64,000 nucleotides of DNA, taken from contig NC_135147.1 in the NCBI RefSeq assembly GCF_051014445.1, positions 28,610,479 to 28,674,478 on the forward strand. Direction: 5' to 3'. Source of the DNA: Colletes latitarsis. Lineage: Eukaryota > Arthropoda > Insecta > Hymenoptera > Colletidae. This document shows positions 12,899 through 22,974 of the stretch, one piece after another (within the stretch, counting starts at the first letter, position 1; every line of letters starts with the position of its first letter). The notes under the pieces were generated by a model. That model made no database searches, was not told the DNA's origin, and was given only the letters and a program-made list of their open reading frames with translations. Position numbers and translations under genes: made by a program.

Positions 12899-14709
12899 TT
12901 TGACAGAATTTGGATGACAATTGTAAGGTTATAATACCACTGTAACATAAACAGACCTTCAATAAACAATAAAAAATTATATAAAAATATATAATTTCAA
13001 TGGAAAGTTATTAATCTTTATTATGAATTATACGTTTTATAAAAATCGGTTCTTCTACGATCGTTTGACAACTTGCACAGATATCACGACTTCTACTTCA
13101 CATAAATGTTCCAAACGAGAACAGTTTTGTACGAAATATTAACAATAGCAGTCATTTAATAAAATTATTTTATCAGTATACGAATAATAATATTATAAAA
13201 AACTATTTCTATATATGCAACAAAAGGGTTGTCAAATGATTTACAACATACACATGGTTTTTATTTTTATAATTATACATCTAGTTGTTACATACGTCCT
13301 CGTTATGAAGAATAATTCTATACATTCCTATTTGTTAATTGATGTAACTAATAATATTACAGTAAAAACTCGACGTAGTTTTGAAATATACTTATTTTGT
13401 TTCCATAAAAATTTTTTTTTTTATAATAATACAAAAAGCGAGATTAATTGTAATATCGGTCTTTTGTACAAAATATGTCTTTCTTCCTTTTAATAAAAAT
13501 CAGAATAATATTTGGTATATAAAATCGTTTTGGTATTATTATTGCATATTATGAAATTTCACTAAAGTAATCTAATTTATTAGATATCATTTAACTAATT
13601 TGATAATAGGAAAGTAAAAACATTCATATAACGAGTATGTAATATAAAATAATATTAACTATTTTGAACAGTAAAGAACCGATACAAAAGAGAATATTTT
13701 AGCTAAATTTTTAGTCTTACAAATTCTTATGAAACAAACAGCTGTATGAATATGGGCTTATTTTGTAGAAACAAGATAAAAGGTATCGAATATTTATCAA
13801 GCGTTCGAACACTTATCAAACGACACGACGTATTTATAATAGGCGAACGACGTTACGAACATCGCAAGTAGCACAAGTTTTAAAAAACTTATGTAACTCT
13901 TACAGAAGTTACCAGATGGAACATATGTAACGTTTTTTTCTTTTTTTTTTTAATTATCCTTGTACACATAAGTATGCTATTTGCGTTCTGTGTATTAGTG
14001 TTGAAATATTTATTAATATAACGTTATTAAATTACACTAATGAGCACTGAAAAAAGAGGGAGGCAGCAACGACGGTATGTTTCAGTATGTTATTAATCTA
14101 ATTCTTGTCCATGACAAGAAAAAGTTTGGAATAAAACAAGGAGAAATGTCTGGGTGGTACGAAGAGTAAGAATGACTTCCTTTGAAGAAAAAAAAAAAAA
14201 CATTGAATTATACATATTATAATTACGCTAAAAAATAAGAGTGCTTATTTTTATAACCACGATACGCAATATTATTTAATTTACTTTATAAACTCGAATT
14301 GTCGTTATACGCATCGATGCGTAAAATTAATAACTTTTGACGTTAATTCGACAATTTTTCTATGGTCGATTTTTGCATTAGACATTAGCGAGTGAGTAAT
14401 TATGTTCTCCTTTCTTGGATAAAAAGACAGAACAAAAATTATTTTATTCAACCCTACGATAGAGTCGGTGGTCCATAATTGATAATGCTTCACACCCCAT
14501 TTTTTTTTCTTTTTTTTTTATGATAATGTAAACTGAAACTTCCATGATTTCTTCTGATAATGTTTCTTTTAAGCAGTACAAAACTGCTACCATAAGATGT
14601 TCTTCTGTAAATAAAAGGTGTATCAACAATATATAAACAGACAGAAATTCATGATGAAAAGATAAAGAAACACACTTACTTTGGTTACAGTGATGTAAAA
14701 TTACATCTC
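12899..14709. other. Sec10 5' flank and Rab1 3' flank
   Basis: Sec10 and Rab1 are both on the minus strand, so this gap contains the Sec10 promoter and the Rab1 3' untranslated region. It is extremely AT-rich with A/T runs (13,410; 13,930; 14,190; 14,500). No exon, tRNA or structured RNA is visible. Confidence 0.5.
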
Positions 14710-16178
14710 TCAGCAGCACCCAGATTTTGAGGATTCGATTGGACGTCCATGTTCTATTTTCACCTTATTTGCTGGATCGCTGTTTCCACTCGATGGAGGG
14801 CCCACTCTAAGTTTTATTTCTGCAGCCATTGTCATAAAAGCCTGCTCTACATTCATAGCATTTTTTGCTGATGTTTCCAAGAATGGAATTCCAAGCTGAT
14901 CCGCGTATTCCTATTAATAAAACAATTCGTGCATAGTATAATTGTTTAAATGTGTTATTCAAAATCAGTTATGCTACCTTTGCCGTTGTGTAATCAACTA
15001 CTTTTTTAGTATGAACATCACATTTATTGCCAACCAGCAGCTTATTGACATTGTCACAGGCATAACGGTCAATTTCTTCCAACCACTGTTTAACATTGTT
15101 GAAAGTTTCTTGATCTGTGCAGTCGTAAACAACAATAATACCATGTGCACCTCTGTAGTAAGAGCTTGTAATTGTTCTGAATCGTTCTTGACCTGCTGTA
15201 TCCCAGATTTGTAATTTTATTGTTTTTCCATCTAGGTCAATTGTCCTTATTTTGAAATCTACACCAATTGTACTGATATAACTTTCTGTGTACGTGTCAT
15301 CGGCAAAGCGAAGTAGAAGACACGATTTTCCAACTCCCGAATCTCCAATTAAGAGCAATTTAAACAAGTAATCACTGTAAAAAAATTTACATATTAACAC
15401 AATGTTATATATGGTACTTTGCATTTTATTTTATAATACTTTGTAAAACATTATAATATTCATTAATTATATTATTAAATATGCGATATGCAATAATTTA
15501 AAATACAAATACATGTTAGCATCAATATAAAAGTATAAACAAAATTATTAGATATACACTGAAGCTTATATTTTATTAGATTCTTATTTTACAATTAATC
15601 TTTATAGAAATAATGCTTTTTAACAATATCCTCTATAAAACATACACCAATATATTTTACAATTTCATAATAATTGTAATATAATTTATTGCGTATATGT
15701 TTACAGTTTGTTGCAATAAATTTCAGCTGAATATATCTCAAACAAATAAGCTTTATATCTATCTTGCTATCAATTGTTTAATGATCAAATTCTGAAATTA
15801 TTTCCACAAGTTTTCTGTAGAAATTGTAAAAATATCGTGAATTCTAAGTTTTGCTAGTTGATCAACAGATTGAGACGTATGTTTTGGTAAATACATAACG
15901 AAGAAAGCACCACAGAGTTAGTTTCTGAAATATGGCCAGTGGATATAGATAGATGAAAAAGGGGGGGTGGGGTGAATCTGTCAGACAGTACAAGTTAAAC
16001 AGAACATCTTCGCATTAACCGTACAATATGCACATAAGATGACAGGGCCCTTTCGAACGTAATCATTACCAAAGTTGAAACTGAATCGATTATATTTCAC
16101 GAAGCAAGCATTTTTAAGATACACTTATGTCTGCGCGTAAAGAAGTTTACTCACTACTCGGGATTCATTGTGGACATG
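14710..16178 (-). CDS. Rab1: Rab1 small GTPase
   Basis: Prenylated GTPase controlling ER-to-Golgi vesicle traffic. Exons 16178-16156 (MSTMNPEY), 15374-14978 and 14910-14710 join in phase to give 206 residues, the normal Rab1 length. Nucleotide-binding motifs are intact: GDSGVGKS (18-25), switch I with Thr43 of YISTIG, DTAGQE (66-71), NKCD and ETSAK. The sequence FRTITSSYYRGAHGII and the MNPEYDYLFKLLLIGDS start separate Rab1 from Rab8/10/35. The C-terminus ends KSGCC, a double-cysteine geranylgeranylation signal. The short first exon is followed by a GTGAGT donor and an intron of about 780 bases. Confidence 0.97.
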
Positions 16179-18011
16179 CTATGCTCAGAACACGCTCACT
16201 GATGTCGTGTACCGTCGTTGCAGAAATCTACGAGGGACACACGATCCGTTGAAATCGGTAATGTGACGGTTCGAATTCACAGATCACGTTCTTCAATACG
16301 AAGGAGCTGTAACAATGGCGGTCACGGTAACTCCTCCCAAACCAGCGAATGAGTCGTCCACCATTGACGTAATGCCAGAATAGCAGCAGGTGCTGTTTCA
16401 CTCCCTCTATACGACGGGACACGAGCGATTCAGAACGAACACGACGACTGCGCACTTCTTATATTTCACGTTTTATCTTTTCTTTTGTCCGTTCTTTCGC
16501 TTCTATGACTATTCCGTTATTTTTATATTTTTCTTCGATACATTCTATTAGATATTCATAGTATTCTAAGTAAATATAATCCTAAGTGTTCTATACAAAC
16601 TTATGACGTGTTGTTCTCATTGAATACGTGTATCGAATATTGTATATTTTATACACACGTTAAGTATGTTTCATAAGATGATCAAGTTGAATGTAAACAG
16701 AATTTAACACGTGATCAAATTTTCATTGGTCCGCTATGTCGACGCGACATTCATCTAAGGATATATCGTAAGGCCGCGTGTCCATCGATCGCACAATCCA
16801 CGAAAGCACTTAGCGAGCAGAGAGACCAGGTAGAGACTCGCACTTTTCCAGACTCCTCAATATTCTTCGTGCTGTGCCGGCAATAATATTTCACTCGCGT
16901 TGCTCGGAGCAGTGTTATCAGATCGAGAACGTATACGTGAATTCGTAGTTTCGGAGAGTCGACAAAGACAGACTGATGCTGACCTCTTTCTCGATTTTCC
17001 GAAGCTGTCCGAAGTGAGCGGGAACGAAATACGTAGCGCCATCTATAAAATGGGATTCTAACTACCAGAAAGTTATCCAGGTCACAAAATGATAAAGGAG
17101 GTATGCGATGTACAGATTACCTCACTCCTATTACACATAGCTTAATTATTCATTAAATACTCTTTTTCTGGGATTAAATTATGAACTTTTAGAATTTAAG
17201 AATATAGTATAAACCCTTAGCAATATTCAAGGATACCTTTTGTAACCATTCCATGAGTTATTAAATAGATATTAACAAATATCGGAAGTCAGAATATTTC
17301 CGATGATATTACTGTCTGCTTTAATCGATGCATTATTAACATTTCGACATGAACTGACTTCTATTTGCATTAATATCATCAAGTATAGATCCCCGGCAAC
17401 ATTCAGGGACCAATTTTGCAACGATTGTCGCTGTAATTAAATTTAAATTTAAAAAGTTTAAAATAGTTTGCCGACTTCCGATATTATATAAAAGTATCCG
17501 AATGATTATAAAAGGTATCCTTGAATATTGTCAAGAGTCTACACTATAAAATTAAACTCTAAACGTTCATAAATCAATCCCAGGAAAAGAGTAATTAGTA
17601 AATTATCGAGCAGTGATTTATTATAATGGCGGAAGAATATATACATAATAAAAAGATTTCTTTCAGTAGTTAAAATATGGTCAGGGGATCTTAAAACGTG
17701 TATTTCCATAAATAACATTTTTCATAATTAATTTGTGTACTTGATGCGTATATTCCTAAACCTATCTAATCTTTAACTGGAACAATTTTGTGTTGTAATC
17801 GTGTGTATACTATAAATGTGTTTACGAAAGCATAATCGTTAACGTTACATGTAGCGTTGACTACATTTGGTGTATAAACGTGTCAGCTGTCAATTTTGAC
17901 AGTAGAATTAGGCGCGAAACCTTCTGTTGTAACAAAATTTTTTTACCGATGATTATTGGAAATTGTTGATAAACATACCGTCAGTAGTAACAGTGTAAAC
18001 AATTTTCATTA
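16179..18011. other. Rab1 promoter region, GC-richer island and repeat, PIG-H upstream region
   Basis: The first 270 bases are probably Rab1 5' untranslated region and promoter. A GC-richer block at 16,740-17,050 contains open frames on the minus strand but no recognisable protein. An imperfect inverted repeat occupies 17,152-17,600 and is listed separately. The last 400 bases precede PIG-H. Confidence 0.45.
17152..17600. repeat. Composite long inverted repeat (degenerate fold-back element)
   Basis: The left arm (about 17,152-17,248) and the reverse complement of the right arm (about 17,507-17,598) align over roughly 90 bases at about 80 percent identity by eye. Shared blocks include CTGGGATT, TTATGAAC and AATATTCAAGGATACCTTTT. 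A second inverted pair, ATATCGGAAGTC (near 17,278) and GACTTCCGATAT (near 17,472), lies inside it. The middle block 17,381-17,440 also resembles the left arm in direct orientation (AGTATAGATC, AACATTCAGGGA). No target-site duplication or coding capacity is evident. It could be an old MITE/fold-back transposon or a long hairpin transcript; the sequence alone does not decide. Confidence 0.7.
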
Positions 18012-18733
18012 ATGTCGTCCAATGTTTTCAAAGATGGATCTCCACCCGAATTGTTATTCCAAAGTGTAAATGGGTGTGTATTAAAACTGATTGATAAAAG
18101 TGCAAAAGCTAAAAATGTTATGAAATTTGTTTTGTATAAAGACACGCATTTGAACATCAATGTGACTCTTGTTTTATTATTTGCCACATTGTTTTTATGG
18201 AAAACACTTGGTATTTCAGTACCATTCATTGTTTCTGTGTTTGTATTGATATTACAATTTGCTCGTTTTATTACTTCTGTGAATAAAGGTTTGTTAAATA
18301 ATTATATCTACTACAAGTATGTTTGAATCATATTCATGTTCATTTTTTTTTTTTATAGATACATTAACAGTGGTAGAATTTATTGGCATATATACCAAAG
18401 GAAACAAAATATTTTCTGGTTTAAGTACATGTGAATTTGTACCTTGGGACACAGTGGTAGATGTATTTATTAATGAAGTTATAACGGGAGTAAGTAATAG
18501 TTAATAATTGGTATTGGAAAACTTTTAAGACACAAGTGAAATTTGATTTGTATTTACAGCAAAAGGTATTGTACTATTTAACGATTATAGTGAAGGAATC
18601 TTATGGTGGAAAGGATTTAATAAAATTAATTCCTTTATTCCAAGAATTAGTACCAGAGAGAAAATGCCTGGAATACATGTACGAAAGGCTAGCTGGATTA
18701 ATTGGAACCAGCAAAGGGAAACTCCAGTGTTAA
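18012..18733 (+). CDS. PIGH: PIG-H, GPI N-acetylglucosaminyltransferase subunit
   Basis: Subunit of the ER-membrane GPI-GlcNAc transferase (GPI-GnT), the first enzyme of GPI-anchor synthesis. Exons 18012-18288, 18359-18489 and 18560-18733 give 193 residues (vertebrate protein about 188). Residues about 50-85 form the expected two-helix membrane hairpin (VTLVLLFATLFLWKTLGI and the following segment). The C-terminal PIG-H domain has VFINEVITGQKVLYYLTII and LIPLFQELVPERKCLEYMYE, in line with the family pattern. Splice sites are GT-AG and phases match. The last exon does not end at the stop: a good donor (GTAAGT) follows at 18810, and the same exon is open in a second frame that continues into the next gene. 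Confidence 0.88.
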
Positions 18734-20557
18734 CAGTACCAAGTTCATATTGGTTATGCCACAAGAATAACATATATAAATTTATTTTTAGATATCATAG
18801 AACAATTAGGTAAGTATTATCAGTGATACATAGTTATTGATATTATTGATTGTCTAATGTATATTTACAGAAATACACAGCAGTTTTATTTTGGAAAAGA
18901 ATTAATGAATGTAATTAGAAGGATTTTAAAAGATCCACCACGCCAAGGGCAACAATTTTGCACCAGCCATCTTTTAATTACTTACAGTATCCTTCTTTTT
19001 TAAAATTCAATGTATTTAATACAATATTTCATTGTTACAGATTATAATGAATATAAAAAATAAGTACTACATTTTATGTTAATTTTAAGTATTTTATATA
19101 TTTTCTTAACTATAGTGTGCAATAATGCAGGCAATACATCGTGGACTCGACAGGACAAAATATTTGCTCTGATGAAATTTAAAGAACGATCGGTCATAGC
19201 ATTTTCCTATGCATTTATTCTTACTATAAAGATTACAGTCCCTTTGGAAAATACAGAACTTAATACGAAATATGCGATAAAATCTTCTCCGGATCGGTCT
19301 TTAATTCAGAATAATAAAAATACAACACATTCTCCTAAGAATGATTTTCCAAAACAAAACAATCAGTGTAATAATGTACAAGAGGAAGTATTAGAATCAG
19401 AAAGTAAAAGTATTCAATTAAATAATAGTTTGGAAGTTGATAATTTAACAAATACATGCACAGACAAAAAATCGACAAAACAGATAATAAATTGTAAAAA
19501 CACAAATAAATTTACAGATTGTGCAAAAGTATCGTTTGAACCATCTATACCACACAATACACCATCTGAAAATGATACGAAATCTACTAATAAAGCAAAA
19601 ACAAGTAGATGTTTAAGACACTCTACTGTAAAATCTAAAAAAAAAAATAAAAATACAGGTACAAATAATAAAAATTCAATAGTGCAACATAGTATTGTGA
19701 ACAAAATTGAAGAAAATAAAGTGGTCACTAATGAATCAAAAGATACAAACCATTTAGAAAAAGAAAATATTAAGGATAAAAATGGTACTGACAAATTATT
19801 CAAGACAGATGAACATATTGGTAAAAACGGTATTGCCAAAGATAATAACAATTCTACGTCAAATATTAATATTGTGTCAGAAGACAGTAATACCGATGCT
19901 GTTAATGTAGATTCTATCAATTTACCATATCAATACCTGATAGAAAGAGAAATAGAAGATGCAAAACGTAAGATGTTAAACGACAATGTTTCCGTAAATG
20001 AAACTAAGAAACGTAAATTGGATGAAATAAATGAAAAACATTCTACAAATTCTATAAAACAATTTGCAGATGTTACAAAAACTGAAGGAATCTCTTGCCT
20101 TCAGAAAAGAAAACACGTATCGGATAATGCGCCATCACGATCTTCCGATATTACGAATTTAGTAATGGAAGGATTAATGTTTACAATTCGACAGGGACAA
20201 GACACTGTAGCAGTTATAGAACAAAAAACTAAATTAGAAGTGGACGAAGTATTAGAAAATTCTGAGAAAATTGAAACAAAAAAAGGAGAAAAATGTTTAA
20301 GAAATTCTAGTTTACTTGGGTTAGAGAATTTAATAACAATGATTGAATTACCAAAACAAACCGAAAATGAATCTAAATGTCAAAATACAATTTTGCCTGA
20401 ATTAAAACACGGGCAACAGCAATTTTCCTTGACTAGTACGAGTATTAGTGACAATGATGAAAAACATGATGCTGCAAACAAAGGTCGATATTCCGAGCTG
20501 TATAACTATGAATATGATAAAAATATGAAACTTACTGAGGATGGAGACTTAGAAATC

Positions 20558-20589
<32 letters not shown>

Positions 20590-21613
20590 AGATATTATAC
20601 CAGAAGCATTACAAGCTGAAATTTTTCAATCTTCAGTACTTGATTTTAAGAAAATAGATAAACCTGAAAATAAATTAGAAATCATGATGAGTAAAGATTT
20701 ATTAATGGATGATATAGACACTGAAAAATCAGGTAAACTTGAAACAACTGAACTTCAGCCTTTTTCGAAAAAACTATGTTTGAAAACTGATTATCCAAAT
20801 AATGAGTACCTTATGAAATCAACAGAATTACCTATAAAATTCATTGCGAACGAAACACATAAAGTACAACATTATATAAATACGAAAAATAAACCTACAT
20901 TTAATAATATGAAAAAATATAAATCAAATGGTCCAATAGTTATTTCGAATGAAATTATCACTGTAGATCAAATACCAATACCGTTACAGAAAATATTTGA
21001 AGAACAATTACCAAAGAAGTCTGATTTTTCTTTAAACAAGAAAAATGAAACAGATGGAAGTTGTTCTGAAGTTCATAGTGTGCAATCATGTCAGAAAAAT
21101 GATATTGTTTCTAATGTACAATTAAAAGGGCAAAGTTTAGATTGTGATATATTTAAAAGTACACAATATCCACAAAATTCTCAGATACCTGTATGCGATG
21201 ATGACAAAAATCGCTGTGAAAGCCCATTGCCTATAACCTCGAAAACGAGGCTAGAAGATGCCAGTGTTTCAACAAATAATTTTAAACTAAAAGAACAATT
21301 GCATAAACAAATTGCTAACACCGACAAAGTGGAACAATTATCATCAAACGAAATACAAGATATCACACACGAATTTTGTAAAGATCTTTCATTTGTTCAA
21401 AAGAAAAGGAATTTGCCTAATCGGTATCTAAGACCAAGAAGAAAGTCTCTAAATATGTTAACAGATGAAAATCTTGGTGACACACATATAGAAATAATGA
21501 AATTTTTTCATGATATTACAAGAGGTGCCAAGGTTGTTGTAAAACGTATGAGTACAAAAAGCATTCATAGTATAATAGGGAAAAGTTCCTCTTTAACAAC
21601 ATGTATGCAATAA
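18664..21613 (+). CDS. Unrecognised 919-residue Lys/Asn/Ser-rich protein overlapping PIG-H
   Basis: I do not recognise this protein. Proposed exons are 18664-18809, 18871-18986 and 19116-21613; both introns are GT-AG and the phases match exactly (919 residues). The start overlaps the last 70 coding bases of PIG-H in another frame, with the context AGAAAATGC. The N-terminal 90 residues are compact and protein-like (SSYWLCHKNNIYKFIFRYHR, QQFYFGKELMNVIRRILKD). The junction region has TSWTRQDKIFALMKFKER, faintly SANT/Myb-like, which I do not rely on. Most of the rest is disordered and polar, with an 11-Glu run encoded by GAA repeats at 20558-20590. An ordered-looking block (VMEGLMFTIRQGQDTVAVIE onward) starts near 20,167, and a basic tail has RYLRPRRKSL. 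An alternative exon 19041-19063 would end the protein after 94 residues. The big exon is a firm open frame; the N-terminal linkage is inferred. Confidence 0.62.
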
Positions 21614-21809
21614 GAATAACTTTTTAAACAAGGGTTATAGAATAATTTTCATAGAATTATTGCATTATTTATCTTTGATTCAATTTGTAGTCTAAAATTA
21701 AGCAATTAATGACTTGATAAAATTTCTTGTACATTTTATCTATAAACACTAATGACAAATAAATGTATAACACTAATTTGTGTCATTTTATTGCTTCAAA
21801 AATATAAAT

Positions 21810-22308
21810 CTAATTTTCTAATAGTTTATTTATCTTACACATTTTTTCACGTTCAACTTGTTTTCTTACAGCTTCTAAATTATCTAATTTGTTTGCAATA
21901 TCTTGCAATTTATAATCTAAATGTTCAAAAGACATTTCTTTCTCATTAAAATTTATGTTGATGTGTGTGCTTTGCTCCAAAGCAGATGGTTTATCACTTA
22001 TATTATTTAACTTTCCACACACTTTCAGCATCTACAAAACACAATATGTTTTATATTACCAGATGTAATATACACTACGAAACATAAAAATATTATGAAT
22101 CTCTTAACAATAATAATTACATGTATATCGTTTATAAGTTGAAAAGATGTCTTAAGTTCATTAGCACATCGTAGTGGGTATCGCTCTCTAGCGTCGCATA
22201 ATTCGAAAAGTGCGTCTTCGCATTGTTCCTCAAGATTATCTAAACAAAAGAGAAATTTCTATAAATGTTACTTTATTTTCTGAATGTAATGTTGTTATAC
22301 TCACCCAT
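21810..22308 (-). CDS. Small coiled-coil protein, function unknown (114 residues)
   Basis: Not recognised. Exons 22308-22305 (only ATG plus one base), 22239-22121 and 22031-21810 join in frame to 114 residues. The protein starts MDNLEEQCEDALFELCDARE and ends in an amphipathic, charged helix (LDYKLQDIANKLDNLEAVRK, then QVEREKMCKINKLLEN) with heptad-like hydrophobics. No signal peptide or membrane segment is seen. The length and two-helix layout suit a subunit of a small coiled-coil complex (BLOC/BORC-like or kinetochore-like), but that is only a guess from shape. The gene is convergent with the 919-residue gene (about 200 bases apart) and divergent from hemomucin. Confidence 0.72.
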
Positions 22309-22974
22309 TTTTAACTATGTTTACTACTATGTATACAGTATACTTCAATAATAAATTCTCAATGTTATGACGAGTGCAGTGACATCTCTTCTGAATTTAC
22401 TGCAAAAAAATACATACGATCAACCACAGTAATTCTTGTTGTTTAAAAAAGAATGTCAACGGCGTAATTAATTATACATACATATATCATCTTTAAGTCG
22501 ACAACTGTCTCGAACTGTCCTAAAAACGACAATCAGCTAGAATGATAAAAAACATAAAGGTTACGCGTGAACAAATATTCAAAGTCATTGCTCCTGATGT
22601 GGTTGGTTATTGCCAAAAAATGACCTTAACTACGAGAAATTGCTGAGTTGGCAATAAAATAAAATTCGGTGGTTAACGGAAATTGATTATATGACGTCTT
22701 CCGTCGGCGTGGCAATTATTTAGTCTTACATTCGCTGACATTAGCAAAGATGTACTTTTTGCTATATACCATTTACCGCCATTAAAGTTGTGAATGCCGT
22801 TATCTACGCCGGCAAGAAACAGTTGCGTAAAAGAGTAGTTCTTCTTTTATTTCAGTTCCATTAGTCTCGAGATGAAGAAGCACTAACAGAGTTTTAAGTC
22901 TGAACAGTTTGAAAAAAGAAACGTTTAAATACGAAGATACTCTTTCAAAATATTGATATTCGACAAGTTAAATA
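22309..22974. other. Divergent promoter region, small coiled-coil gene / hemomucin
   Basis: This gap of about 670 bases separates the two divergent starts. It contains a moderately GC-rich stretch at 22,680-22,870 that probably includes the hemomucin transcription start and 5' untranslated region. I found no further coding sequence. Confidence 0.45.

Noticed and set aside
19189..19249. Possible intron (GTCATA...TTACAG) within the large exon of the 919-residue gene
   Set aside because: The donor is weak and removing it shifts the frame into a stop within a few codons.
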